Below the pieces are notes generated by a model, which had not been told where the DNA came from, searched no databases, and saw only the letters and a program-made list of their open reading frames with translations. Positions 26,149 through 35,597 of a stretch of DNA of 64,000 nucleotides are shown in pieces. Both the position numbers and the translations under genes were made by a program. Numbering within the stretch: the first letter of the stretch is position 1; each line of letters opens with the position of its first letter. Source of the DNA: Fimbriiglobus ruber (GTDB taxonomy: Bacteria > Planctomycetota > Planctomycetia > Gemmatales > Gemmataceae); contig NZ_NIDE01000017.1 of assembly GCF_002197845.1 (NCBI RefSeq), forward strand, positions 418,712 to 482,711, given 5' to 3'.

Positions 26149-27537
26149 ATGCGCAACCGCCACAAGCCCCCGACCCTGGTCAGCATGTGGATGCTGGACG
26201 TCTTCTGTTGCGCCCTCGGCTGCGTCACGCTCCTCTGGCTCTTGAACACGCGGGAAGCCGGCGAGCAGGCGACGCGGGCGGGCTCGGCCCTGGAACTGCT
26301 CAACAAGACCGAATCCGAGCTGAAAAAGACTCGCTCCGATCTGATCGCCACCAAGGCCGACCTCGACCAGACCAGGCGAAAGCTCAACGCCGACATCGAA
26401 GAATTGAACGCGAAGCTCCTCGCGATGACCGATGTGCGCGACGAGACCGCCAAGAAGCTCGCCCTCGCGCAGGGCGACGTGGCCGCGGCCGAAGCGAAGC
26501 TCGCCGCCGCCGCCACCCGCACCCGGGAACTCGACGACATGCTCGCCCGCAAGCAGAAGGACGCGAAAGACCTCGCGGCCAAGTTGGCCACCACCGCGCA
26601 ATCCGCGGACGACCTCTCGAAGCTGCTCCGCGAGCGCGAACAGGACCGCGACACCCTCGCCCTAAAGGCGAAGAAGGCCGAGGACCAACTCAACGACGCG
26701 GACGCCAAGATCCGCGCCCTGACCAAGGAAAATCAAGACGCGACCTCGTCACTCTCGGCCATGAAGAAGACCGGGGACGAACTGTCCGCGTCGCAAACAG
26801 CCCTACGCGACCTGCGCAAAAAGGTCGACGAGGCGAACGTCACGATCATCGATTTGCAGAGCCAGAATACGAGGCTGAACACGCAAATCGGCAAGCTGAA
26901 GACCGAGTCCGACTCGCGGTTCGCGGGCATCGCGATGACCGGCCGCCGGGTGGTGTTCCTCGTGGACATCTCCGGCAGCATGAAGCTGATCGACGACAAG
27001 ACGCCGGCCCCCGAGAAGTGGCCGACGGTGGTGGAAACGGTCTCGCGGGTGATGCGCAGCCTGCCCGAACTGGAAAAGTTTCAGGTCATCATCTTTTCCC
27101 GGAAGGCCGACTACCTCCTCAGCACCGGCGATTGGCTCTCTTACGAGGGCGAGTCGTCCGTGAAGCAGGTGGCCGACGCGCTCCGCAAGGTCGAACCGGT
27201 CGGCGACACGAACATGTACGCCGCGTTTGACCTTGCGTTCCGCCTCCGGGCGACCGGCCTGGACACCATCTACCTCTTCTCCGACGGTCTCCCGACGAGC
27301 GGCGCCGGGCTGACTCCGGCCGAGGAAAAGACGCTCGCGGACGCCGCCCGGTCCGAAAAGTTGTCGGGCTACATCCGTAAAACGCTGGCCAACGACTGGA
27401 ATCGCCGCACGCCCGGCAGCGGCCGGGTGAAGATCAACTCCGTGGGCTTTTTCTTCGAGAGCCCGGAAGTGGGCGCGTTCCTGTGGGCGCTGTCGCGAGA
27501 CAACGACGGGAGTTTCGTGGGGATGAGCCGGCCGTGA
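26149..27537 (+). CDS. membrane-anchored coiled-coil protein with VWA domain
   Basis: A 462-residue protein in three parts: an N-terminal membrane segment (about residues 11-30, MWMLDVFCCALGCVTLLWLL), a long alpha-helical coiled coil (about 35-258) and a von Willebrand A domain (about 266-462). The MIDAS motif DISGS is at 273-277 (RRVVFLVDISGSMK), and the later MIDAS Thr/Asp can be read in DTNMYAAF and LFSDGLPTSG. It is 36 bp downstream of the Hsp70-like gene. VWA domains bind protein partners through a metal ion. The topology recalls MotB/ZorB-like partners of proton channels, with the VWA domain on the far end of a stalk, but this is inference. Confidence 0.88.
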   Translation: MRNRHKPPTLVSMWMLDVFCCALGCVTLLWLLNTREAGEQATRAGSALELLNKTESELKKTRSDLIATKADLDQTRRKLNADIEELNAKLLAMTDVRDETAKKLALAQGDVAAAEAKLAAAATRTRELDDMLARKQKDAKDLAAKLATTAQSADDLSKLLREREQDRDTLALKAKKAEDQLNDADAKIRALTKENQDATSSLSAMKKTGDELSASQTALRDLRKKVDEANVTIIDLQSQNTRLNTQIGKLKTESDSRFAGIAMTGRRVVFLVDISGSMKLIDDKTPAPEKWPTVVETVSRVMRSLPELEKFQVIIFSRKADYLLSTGDWLSYEGESSVKQVADALRKVEPVGDTNMYAAFDLAFRLRATGLDTIYLFSDGLPTSGAGLTPAEEKTLADAARSEKLSGYIRKTLANDWNRRTPGSGRVKINSVGFFFESPEVGAFLWALSRDNDGSFVGMSRP

Positions 27538-27634
27538 GAGGACAGGTCGAGGATAAGATGAAAGAAGTGAACGGAGCAGATTCCTGTCCCTTTCGTCGGG
27601 GTACAAGAAGGCTCTCGGGAAAGGAGATATCTTC

Positions 27635-27946
27635 ATGCACCTGACCGAAATCGTGGTCGAAGGTACCCTTAAGCCCGATGGTTCATTGGAACTGGATCAA
27701 AAGCCGAGCCTGCTACCGGGGCGGGTGAAAGTAACCGTGAAACCGTTACCAGGAACGTCCATTCCACGCCCTGGTCTAGCGGAAGTGATCGTACAAATCC
27801 AAAAGGACCAGCAAGCTCGTGGTTTCGTGCGACCACTCGCGAAAGACTCGGATACCGAACAGAAGATTCGGCAGGAAGACGACGACGAATACGACCAGCG
27901 GTGCCAAGAGTTGTGGTTGCAAACGCAGTCCGGTCCGCCGACGTAG
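27635..27946 (+). CDS. antitoxin-like protein, partner of truncated PIN toxin
   Basis: A 103-residue acidic protein with an N-terminal beta-rich segment (GTLKPDGSLELDQKPSLLPGRVKVTVKPL) of the kind seen in small DUF104/AbrB-like planctomycete antitoxins, and a charged helical C-terminus (about residues 70-95) suitable for binding a toxin. A strong GGAAAGGAG precedes its ATG by 10 nt. The reading frame starting 12 nt after its stop encodes the beginning of a PIN-domain protein, which strongly suggests a type II toxin-antitoxin locus. The toxin is no longer intact. The function is inferred mainly from context. Confidence 0.65.
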   Translation: MHLTEIVVEGTLKPDGSLELDQKPSLLPGRVKVTVKPLPGTSIPRPGLAEVIVQIQKDQQARGFVRPLAKDSDTEQKIRQEDDDEYDQRCQELWLQTQSGPPT

Positions 27947-27958
27947 GAGGTGAGCAGG

Positions 27959-28066
27959 GTGGTCTATCTCGATACTTGCATCGTAATCTATGTGGTCGAT
28001 CCCCAGGCGCAACCGCGCAAAAACCGGCTCCGGCCCGCGTGTGCAACTCGATGCACGACGATGTAA
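27959..28066 (+). pseudogene. PIN-domain toxin (VapC-like), truncated after about 15 codons
   Basis: From a GTG at 27959, 8 nt after GGAGG, the frame reads VVYLDTCIVIYVVDPQ. This is the first beta strand and helix of a PIN domain, including the first catalytic Asp (LDTCIVIY). The PIN similarity stops where dispersed-repeat copy B begins (about 27994). Translation then runs through repeat sequence to a stop at 28064-28066. The remaining about 110 residues with the other acidic residues are absent, so no active toxin can be made. Confidence 0.75.
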
Positions 28067-28209
28067 CGCGGTCTACTGAGCCGACAATTTTTCGGGCATG
28101 GATGTCCTTGTCCGTCCACCGACCCCAAACACGATGGAAGGCGCAAAAAGCGCAAAAACTCCCTCGGACCAAGGGTTCTTTGCCCCGGTGTACAAGGTTA
28201 GTCTGAGGT
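27994..28209 (-). repeat. dispersed intergenic repeat, copy B (truncated), inserted in a PIN gene
   Basis: This is the reverse-orientation copy of the element at 5025-5335 and 53578-53930. On the minus strand it starts with acctcagactaa (28209) and includes tttttgcgctttttgcgcc, ggtggacggacaaggacatc, aaaaattgtcggctcagt and tttttgcgcggttg, ending at ggatcgacc. The last about 80 bp found in copies A and C are missing; PIN-gene sequence takes their place. The rest of the 398-bp gap to recQ (28210-28344) shows nothing recognisable. Confidence 0.78.
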
Positions 28210-28344
28210 CGAAGGGACGCCCGATCCGCTCGGCGATCAGCTTGTCAGGACCGCTCGATGGATGCCGTCCCGGTTCAGGTAGTTGAGGAGTTGTCGAGAA
28301 AGTTCTTCGGCCTGGATACTCGGGAACTGATCTTTCGGTCGATC

Positions 28345-30588
28345 CTAAAACGGCTGCTCGCCCGTCGCGCGATGGGCGAGTACCCACCGGATCTGGTCGT
28401 AGGGCACTTGTTCGCCCAGAGCGTCGAAGATCGGCTTGAGCTTGTCGCCGCCGATCTCGGCCGCCGCGGCGCTAATCTCCTGGTAAATGTCGTCCGCCAC
28501 CCACGCCCGGATGTCGGCCGGGCGGGCCAGCTCGATGAACTGGACGAGGTAGTCGGCCGCCGTCGACCGGGCGACCTGGAGTTGGTGCATCACGTCGTCG
28601 ATCGGGCATTTGTCGTGAAAGAGCGTGAACGCCTTCTTCTTTCGTAGCGGCGCGGTCATCACCGGCTTCGTCGTCTTCGCGGGGGCGGAATCGGCTTTGG
28701 TGGGAGTGGGCGGAGCGTAAGCGGGCGGGCCGTCGGCGTAGTCGCGGATCGCGGCCAGGAACTTCGCACCGTAGGCCTGGAGCTTGATTTCGCCGATGCC
28801 GCTGATCTGCCGCAGGGCGTATTCGGTCGCCGGGCGGGTCGTCGCCAGCGAGATGAGGACGCTGTCAGGGAAGATACGGTAGGCCGGCACCTGCTCGGCC
28901 GCGGCGAGTTGGCGGCGGAGGTCGCGGAGGCGGTCGAACAGGCCGGTGTCCATCGACTCGGGAAATGACGGCCCGCCGGACGGGTCACTGACCAGGTCGG
29001 GGGTAGACGACCGGCGGCCCCGTTGCGTCCGGCGGACGAGTTGAATCAGCCGCACCGGCCGCTGACCCTTCATCACCTCCCACGACGCCGCGTTCAGCCG
29101 CAAGATCGGGTACTCGTCCACCGTCTGAACCAACACCTCGTGCCCGATGAGTTGAAAGACCCAGTCGCGGAGGTCGGGCTTGGGCACCTCTTTCAGTAGC
29201 CCGAACGTGGTCACTTTGTCGTGCCCGCGCTGGCGGACGGAATCGGTGCTTTCGCCGCGGAGGACGGAGACGACGTGGCCGACGCCGAAGCTCTGATTCA
29301 CCCTGGCTACACACGACAGGATCTTCTGGGCGACCACCGTGGCGTCGGGGACTTCCTGGGTGTCACCGAGGCAGATGTCGCAGGCCTTGCAGTTCGCCGG
29401 CTCGTACTCCTGGCCGAAGTGGCGGACGAGCGCGCGGTGCCGACAAACGGCCCCGCGGCAATAGCGGTCCATCGCACTGAGTTGCTCGAACACGGCCGGG
29501 AGGAACGACAGGTCGCCGCCGGACTCGACGGCCGACTTCTCGATCATGTTCCGCAGGGTGATTGCGTCCGACCCGGAATAGAGCAGTACGCACTCGGACG
29601 GCCGGCTGTCCCGGCCGGCGCGGCCGGTCTCCTGCTGGTAGTGCTCGATCGTCTTGGGCATGGCCGCGTGGACGACGAACCGCACGTCCGGCCGGTCGAT
29701 CCCCATGCCGAACGCGATGGTCGCGACGACGATCGGCGCCTCTTCAACCGCGAAGCGGTCCTGGGCCGCCCGCCGCTCCTCGTTCGCCATGCCGGCGTGG
29801 TAGCCGATGGCATCGTATCCGGCCGCAACGAGATACGCTGCCAACTCTTCCACGTCCTTGCGGCGGAGGCAGTAGATGATGCCGGCCGAGCCGCGGTTCC
29901 GGTCGATGACTTCCCGCGCCTGCCGGCGCACGTCCAGTTTCGGGAGTACGCGAAAGGTCAGGTTCGGGCGGTCGAAGTGGCCGACGATGATTTCGGGTTC
30001 GTCGAGCCCGAGCTGGTGGGCGATGTCGCCGCGGACCTTCTCGGTCGCGGTGGCCGTGTAGGCGTGGATGGTGGTGCCGGGGAAGAGTTCGCGGAGTCGG
30101 CCGAGTTGCCGGTATTCCGGGCGGAAGTCGTGGCCCCAGTGACTGATGCAGTGCGCTTCGTCCACGGCGACCGCGCGGACCCGGCACGACTCGCCGACCA
30201 TCCGCACGAAGCCGCTCATCCCCAACCGCTCGGGGGACGCGAACACGAGCGGAACCTTGCCGCCGCGGACGGCGTTCTCGGCGGCGGTGCGCTCGACGGC
30301 GGTCTGGGTGCTGTCAAAGCGAACGGCCGGCACGCCTACGCGATGCAGGCTATCGACCTGGTCTTTCATCAACGCGATGAGCGGGGAAACGACGACCGTG
30401 GTGTCGCCGCGAAAGATCGGGGGCGCTTGGTAGCAGAGGGATTTCCCGCCCCCGGTCGGCATGACCACGAGCGAGTCGCGGCGGGCCAGGACGGCCGCGA
30501 TGGCGTGTTCCTGCAACGGCCGTAACGACCGGAACCCCCACACGCGCGCAATCGCGTCCACCAACCCACTCGGCACGGCAGTCGGCAT
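28345..30588 (-). CDS. recQ: ATP-dependent DNA helicase RecQ
   Basis: A 747-residue superfamily 2 helicase. The helicase core has Walker A MPTGGGKSLCYQ (about residue 42), the DEAH box AVDEAHCISHWGHDFRP, and motif VI QETGRAGRDSRPSECVLLY. The zinc-binding RecQ-Ct Cys cluster is present (YCRGAVCRH...CKACDIC), followed by the winged helix (RQC) and an HRDC domain (FDRLRDLRRQLAAAEQVPAYRIF). A C-terminal helix-turn-helix-like segment (about 650-747) follows. It unwinds 3'-5' at forks and recombination intermediates. Length and motifs are typical of a functional enzyme. Confidence 0.96.
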   Translation of the reverse strand: MPTAVPSGLVDAIARVWGFRSLRPLQEHAIAAVLARRDSLVVMPTGGGKSLCYQAPPIFRGDTTVVVSPLIALMKDQVDSLHRVGVPAVRFDSTQTAVERTAAENAVRGGKVPLVFASPERLGMSGFVRMVGESCRVRAVAVDEAHCISHWGHDFRPEYRQLGRLRELFPGTTIHAYTATATEKVRGDIAHQLGLDEPEIIVGHFDRPNLTFRVLPKLDVRRQAREVIDRNRGSAGIIYCLRRKDVEELAAYLVAAGYDAIGYHAGMANEERRAAQDRFAVEEAPIVVATIAFGMGIDRPDVRFVVHAAMPKTIEHYQQETGRAGRDSRPSECVLLYSGSDAITLRNMIEKSAVESGGDLSFLPAVFEQLSAMDRYCRGAVCRHRALVRHFGQEYEPANCKACDICLGDTQEVPDATVVAQKILSCVARVNQSFGVGHVVSVLRGESTDSVRQRGHDKVTTFGLLKEVPKPDLRDWVFQLIGHEVLVQTVDEYPILRLNAASWEVMKGQRPVRLIQLVRRTQRGRRSSTPDLVSDPSGGPSFPESMDTGLFDRLRDLRRQLAAAEQVPAYRIFPDSVLISLATTRPATEYALRQISGIGEIKLQAYGAKFLAAIRDYADGPPAYAPPTPTKADSAPAKTTKPVMTAPLRKKKAFTLFHDKCPIDDVMHQLQVARSTAADYLVQFIELARPADIRAWVADDIYQEISAAAAEIGGDKLKPIFDALGEQVPYDQIRWVLAHRATGEQPF

Positions 30589-30840
30589 GTCACTTCATCT
30601 CCGGTCACACGCTCATCTTGCCGAAGAGCGGGCCGGAATGGAAGGGACGTTAGAATGAAAGAAAGGTACGACGGGTTCCATCGGAATCGAAGTGGTTAAA
30701 ATCAAAACAACCGACTTTCGTAGGATTTGGCTGTTTTCGGCTCGGTGCCCGTAGCGTGCTTCGATTGGTTCGCCATACAATCACTTTCACCCTCAGTGAC
30801 ACTATGTGCCTCTACCCGCAAAGCGGGGGAGATCGCAGAC

Positions 30841-31294
30841 ATGGCAACGGTTGGCGACCGAGTAGACCTCGGCCGTGCGATGGATGCCTCGCTCGACTAC
30901 TTGATGGTTGGCGAGGAATCGGAGCAGCACGAGGAAGACGCCAGATTCCGGCGGTATTTGCACAACTGGTGGAAGATGAGGGTTGTCGGTGCGGCAGGCG
31001 TTGCTGCTGTTTTTCGTCCGCGAGCATGCCGGCGAGTTTCATCGCAACCCCAAGAAAGCACATGAGGTCGATTGGCGGAACTCTACCGCGCCGTGAAGAA
31101 GTTCATGTAATGGGGCGACGATACTCGGCCTGCAACTGTGTGAAGAGTTCCGGGGCAAACGCCTCAAGGCCTACCGTGCTATCACGTTCCGCTACGCACA
31201 GCAAGGCGAAGAAGAAAAACAGAAAAAACGAAGTTCCAACATCCGAGGAGTCGCCCATCGTGATTACGAAACGCAATGTGGCCAATTATCTTAG
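30841..31294 (+). pseudogene. decayed coding remnant upstream of the GTPase operon
   Basis: Fragments that look like one former protein occur in successive frames: EDARFRRYLHNWWKM, then VRQALLLFFVREHAGEFHRN with PKKAHEVDW, then AELYRAVKKFM, then LQLCEEFRGKRLKAYRAITF, ending at a stop at 31292-31294. Each switch needs a small indel, and there are in-frame stops. No family was recognised. Its tail overlaps the start of the first operon gene. The stretch 30589-30840 between recQ and this remnant holds no clear feature and presumably contains recQ's promoter. Confidence 0.35.
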
Positions 31295-33071
31295 TAATAT
31301 ATTAGTTTGTGCGATTGCCATTTTCTTTATAGGGCACAGTAGTGCCGGTGTGCCTCCGGAACCGAACGACGCCGAACTTCGGCAACGGTTGGTCGATACC
31401 GGATGGAACGCTGACGAAGCCGATGCCGTCATTAAATACCACAAGCCTTTTCTCGGCGCTGTGGCCGCAGATGAACCTGTCGCCGTGGGCGAAATGATCG
31501 CGCATCTTCGGGTTCTCGGCCGGGCTCCGCTGGCCCGCCGAATGGTCAAGAATCATCCGGAATACGCGTGTGCTCTCGCCGATCTCATCGACGCTGATTC
31601 CGCCGCGAAGGTCATGAACGAAAACGAAGCCGACGTTCCCGCATTGCTGAACATCCTGCTGTTGACGGAAGATCGACTCGCTAAAGAAAAAGCCGTGAAG
31701 GTGTTCGCGCGGCACGGCGCATTCCTCGCCAAATTCCAAAAGCGAGGTCTTCTCGGTTTGGAAACGCTTTTCCTGGAAAACGCCGATACGGAAGCGGATC
31801 GAAAATACGATGAATGGCTTTCTGCGGCATTGGGTGGTGCTTCGGAATACGATCTCGGCGCATTGCTGCTATTCGCCTTCGTTGATGGCTCGGAAATCCG
31901 CCATCGCATGGCGACGGAAACTCCATTCTGTCACAAATTTTCCGAGCTATGGCAGAGACTCCTCAAAGTCTGCGACGATGTCGGGCAACCGCTCGAATTG
32001 CACATCGGCCATCCGAAACTGTGGGATTTGCTCCTGCGCGAGGACGGACAAAAATTGCTGGAAATGCTCGGTCCCGTGGCAACCGAATTGTTCTTCGGCA
32101 CACACTGGATGACCGACGAACTCCGCAATCGGCTGGCGCAATTGACGGTGCGCGGTTACCGGAACATCATCGAAGCGGCTCTAATGGGCAAATTCAAAGA
32201 CCATCCGTTGTTTCACAAATTGCTGAAGGCGAAATTGCCGGATGAGCTTCTGGGGGGTGCGGTGGAGCAATTGCAATCGCAGGGGGATTCCTATTACCAA
32301 CGACTCGGCGAACTGGCCGGAATCTGCGACGATACCGACAAATTTCGCGAGCAGGTGCGCGGCAAAGAACCTTCGTCGTTCGACTGGGTGCCGTTTTACG
32401 ATACCTACACCGTTGGCCGAAAATTGCTTGCCGGAGAGCGAATCACCGGCGATGAATGGCTCGGATTAGGGCTCGATGCGGCCGATGTTGTTCTTACCGT
32501 CGGGACGGTCGGGGCCAGTAAAGCCGAGACGGAAGTCGTCAAACAAACCCTGAAGCAGGCGGTGAAAAAACAAGCTCTGGTGCAGGCGGAGAAACGCATC
32601 GGCCAGGCGATGATAAAAACAGCCACCCGAAAAATTGCGAGCGAGACCGCGCGAAACTCCGCACGGGGCGGGAAAGTCGCCGTTGCAGATGTCGGTCGCT
32701 GGCTTTTCTCGTCGTTGCTGGAACCGAAGAACCTGAATTTGCTACCGAAAATCGAACACGACATCACTGGGCCGACGAAGTTCCTCTATCGGAACTTGGC
32801 ACCGGGGCGTGAATCCTTCAAATTTGCCACCGGGTTGGAAGCCCGCGTTTTCATGCGCAAGGATGCCCACGTGGTATTGAGGTTGGATTCCGTGGTTGAA
32901 CGGACGGCATTATCCGAGTCAGAGAAATACCTAACATCGAAGGTCAACGAACTTGTCGATCCCCACGGCGAACACGCGAAGCAACTTCAGGCCGCATGGT
33001 TTCTCGCGAATAACGCCCCAGCATTGAAAAAATTCTTCGATCACCCCCCGAAGCCCAACGGTGCCCAATGA
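31260..33071 (+). CDS. secreted protein with pre-toxin-like segment, first gene of GTPase operon
   Basis: A 603-residue protein of unknown family. The GTG at 31260 is chosen because GAGGAG lies 9 nt upstream and the product then begins with a signal-peptide-like MITKRNVANYLSNILVCAIA. Residues about 40-370 are helical and rich in Leu, Glu and Asp. Around residues 380-435, SFDWVPFYDTYTVGRKLLAG then ITGDEWLGLGLDAADVV resembles the pre-toxin (PT-TG-like) modules that precede toxin domains in polymorphic toxins. The last about 150 residues have no recognised fold. Its stop overlaps the GTPase start (ATGA), so the two are coupled. The sequence is visibly richer in A and T than its neighbours, suggesting transfer. 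Confidence 0.7.
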   Translation: MITKRNVANYLSNILVCAIAIFFIGHSSAGVPPEPNDAELRQRLVDTGWNADEADAVIKYHKPFLGAVAADEPVAVGEMIAHLRVLGRAPLARRMVKNHPEYACALADLIDADSAAKVMNENEADVPALLNILLLTEDRLAKEKAVKVFARHGAFLAKFQKRGLLGLETLFLENADTEADRKYDEWLSAALGGASEYDLGALLLFAFVDGSEIRHRMATETPFCHKFSELWQRLLKVCDDVGQPLELHIGHPKLWDLLLREDGQKLLEMLGPVATELFFGTHWMTDELRNRLAQLTVRGYRNIIEAALMGKFKDHPLFHKLLKAKLPDELLGGAVEQLQSQGDSYYQRLGELAGICDDTDKFREQVRGKEPSSFDWVPFYDTYTVGRKLLAGERITGDEWLGLGLDAADVVLTVGTVGASKAETEVVKQTLKQAVKKQALVQAEKRIGQAMIKTATRKIASETARNSARGGKVAVADVGRWLFSSLLEPKNLNLLPKIEHDITGPTKFLYRNLAPGRESFKFATGLEARVFMRKDAHVVLRLDSVVERTALSESEKYLTSKVNELVDPHGEHAKQLQAAWFLANNAPALKKFFDHPPKPNGAQ

Positions 33072-35584
33072 GCAAATTGCAACCGCCCAAGCGATTTCGC
33101 TTCGCCCTATTCGGGTTGGACAATTCCGGCAAAACCTGCTGGCTGGCGAGTATGGCCATGCCGCACACGACGCGCGACAACGTGTCGGTATCGTGGCGGG
33201 GAACCGCCGCCGACAACCCCAAGCCTGCCGGGGAAGAATCGACGTGGCGCGCCGAAGACCCCGCCGCCCAGCGATACCGGGGTTACCAGTGGATTCAAGG
33301 TGCGATTGCCGCGTTGAAAAATGGAGTTCGACCGACGCAAAACCCGAACCAAGCCTCACACCTTTCCTCGCACTTTGACTTGGCGGAGGGCGGAATCCCC
33401 TACGAAGTAGAAGTCATGGATTACTCCGGCGAGTTGATCAAACCGGAGAACACGGGAGGCCAACTGTCTGCCAACCTCCTCGATCACCTCCGCGAATTCG
33501 ACGGGGTATTCGTACTGGCCGAAGCGCCAAAGCCAGCCGAAAATCAGGTGGATCGATTGGGTCAATTGAAACAGACTTTTGCCACTCTCGGTGATGGTGC
33601 GGGCAAGATCACCAGTATTGCCCTCGTCGTCAACAAATGGGACCGACGCGGCCCTGATGCGGGTCGGGATCGCGCAGCGGTTCAACAATTCTTCGAGAGT
33701 TCCGAGGGGAAGGAGTACCGGCAATTGGTCGAACTGCTCCGGGCCAGAACTGCGGCAGGTGGATTCGAGATTTTCGCGTGCAGCGCATTCGGCAAGTCAG
33801 AGGGCAACTCCGAAACCGGTGAAGTTCCCGTGCTAACCGGTGCGTCGCTGCCATCGTTCGGCTTAGAAGAGCCGTTCCTCTGGGCGGCACGCCGAGAATG
33901 GATTCGCCATCTGGATGCCGAAGTCAAGAAGTTCAAAACGTCGGCGCATTCCCCGTGGTTGAAATTCTGGCATCCGTTCATTTTACACAGTGCAAAAGTC
34001 GCACGCCAAGCCGTAGCCCTGCGCCCCCACTTGCTACCGGATACCCAACACGCAGCCCAAATCGAAGAAGCCATGAGTGCTTCTCGCGTCACGTGGCTGA
34101 CGCGGTCCGTTCAAGTGTTCCTATCATTCTTACTCGCATTCGTTGTGTGGGGACTCTTAACCCTGACGGCCGATGCGATCAAACGAAGCCCCCATAAACC
34201 CGCAATCACCGGCCAAACCAACGAATCCGCTGCTGTGGACGCGGCCATCGTCTGGCTTCGCAATTTCCAAGATCGCAACTTCTTCTGGTCGCCGTTGAGC
34301 CGACTCGTTCTTTCCAGTGGAGACGCAAGGGAACAATTGCTCGAACTCTCGGCACGACGAAGCGAGGTGAAACCGAATGATGACCAAATGGAAAAATGGC
34401 GGGAAGAACTGATCACCGCAAAGGATGTCACCGCGCTGCTAAAGTTGCAAAACGAGTCGAAAACGTTGCCGAAGGCAGAAGGAGCCACACGGGAACAAAA
34501 AAGGAAGTTCGACGAATTTCGCACAGAACTGCGGCAGAAACTGGAAGAAAATCGACAAAAGGAGAACGCGGCGACATTGGAACAATGGCAATCGGAAGAG
34601 AAGACCGTTGCGGCTACCGCCCCCGACAAAATCGTGGAACTTCTGTCTCACACACAAAAGTTGCCGTACCCCGACGACGCCACAGAGGTACAGAAGAAAG
34701 CGCTCGACGATTTCCGCATTGCGCTTTTTAAGAAATTCCACAACGTCGAGATGGACAAATCCTATCAGGGGTTTCTCACCACCATTGCGGACGTCCACTG
34801 GACCGATGCGGCGCTCTTGCTGACAAAGTTCCCGGATGCCAACAAGAAAATCGAGGCCAAGAAAGTGTTCGCGGAGGCTCTACTCCGGTGGGCGAAAGGG
34901 GAGAAGGACCGCGCCATCCAAGAACGCCAATACCCGGCAGCGCGAAACAAGTTGAACGACATCGTTAACAAGTCGGTGATCCGCGAAAACATTGCGCCGG
35001 ACACGGAACGGAAACTGAACGAACTGGTTCAAGACATCAACAAGGCCGAGGACGAATACCTCTATGAGAATTTCAAGAACCAGCAAACGGGCCGCACTGT
35101 CGCCTCAGCGAATGAATACTTGGAGAAATCCCAAGTCAAGGACTCTCGCTGGCGGAAATACGTCGAAGCTTACAAATGGTACAAGGAACAGATGGCTATC
35201 AAACTCACCATAACTTTATCTGTGCACATCACTTGGGGAAAAGAATGCTGGGATGGCTACAAAAATAAAGTCGAGGTAAGGCAAGAGGGAAACCCCAATT
35301 ACAACCTGAAGAAGGAAGACGAAAAATCTTCGCCCGGTGTAACCAACGCCATCGGTGATTTCGCCATTACCGCCGGACTCCAAGATCGCGTCATTTTAAA
35401 CATTGAAGCAGAAGTCACCGATGGCAACTTCGTGGCAGAGAGTCGGCGTTTTCACGGCAAAGGCAAAATTACGGCCACCGTTCAGGAGTTAATCTCCGGG
35501 AAGGAAGTGGACATGAATCGGTACGGCAACAGAGCTACCATCCAAATCACGGGCGGAGTGCCTGCCGAACCGGCGTTACCCTAA
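33068..35584 (+). CDS. membrane-anchored TRAFAC-type GTPase (double-GTPase/conflict-system-like)
   Basis: An 838-residue protein. The N-terminal GTPase domain has G1 GLDNSGKT at residues 16-23, G3 DYSG at 118-121 and G4 NKWD at 189-192, so it should bind guanine nucleotide. A single TM follows at about 347-368. Then comes a long charged, mostly helical region (about 400-690) and a beta-rich C-terminal domain (about 710-838). This places the GTPase inside and the C-terminal part outside the membrane. The G-domain, with its long insert before DYSG, resembles the TRAFAC GTPases described in bacterial conflict systems; that match is by eye. It lies between a putative secreted effector and a small membrane protein. 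Confidence 0.8.
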   Translation: MSKLQPPKRFRFALFGLDNSGKTCWLASMAMPHTTRDNVSVSWRGTAADNPKPAGEESTWRAEDPAAQRYRGYQWIQGAIAALKNGVRPTQNPNQASHLSSHFDLAEGGIPYEVEVMDYSGELIKPENTGGQLSANLLDHLREFDGVFVLAEAPKPAENQVDRLGQLKQTFATLGDGAGKITSIALVVNKWDRRGPDAGRDRAAVQQFFESSEGKEYRQLVELLRARTAAGGFEIFACSAFGKSEGNSETGEVPVLTGASLPSFGLEEPFLWAARREWIRHLDAEVKKFKTSAHSPWLKFWHPFILHSAKVARQAVALRPHLLPDTQHAAQIEEAMSASRVTWLTRSVQVFLSFLLAFVVWGLLTLTADAIKRSPHKPAITGQTNESAAVDAAIVWLRNFQDRNFFWSPLSRLVLSSGDAREQLLELSARRSEVKPNDDQMEKWREELITAKDVTALLKLQNESKTLPKAEGATREQKRKFDEFRTELRQKLEENRQKENAATLEQWQSEEKTVAATAPDKIVELLSHTQKLPYPDDATEVQKKALDDFRIALFKKFHNVEMDKSYQGFLTTIADVHWTDAALLLTKFPDANKKIEAKKVFAEALLRWAKGEKDRAIQERQYPAARNKLNDIVNKSVIRENIAPDTERKLNELVQDINKAEDEYLYENFKNQQTGRTVASANEYLEKSQVKDSRWRKYVEAYKWYKEQMAIKLTITLSVHITWGKECWDGYKNKVEVRQEGNPNYNLKKEDEKSSPGVTNAIGDFAITAGLQDRVILNIEAEVTDGNFVAESRRFHGKGKITATVQELISGKEVDMNRYGNRATIQITGGVPAEPALP

Positions 35585-35597
35585 CCACAAGGAACCT

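Noticed and set aside
30756-31259. N-terminal extension of the first GTPase-operon gene
   Set aside because: It runs over a decayed gene in the wrong frame and has Cys/Arg-rich composition. The GTG at 31260 has a good RBS and yields a signal peptide.
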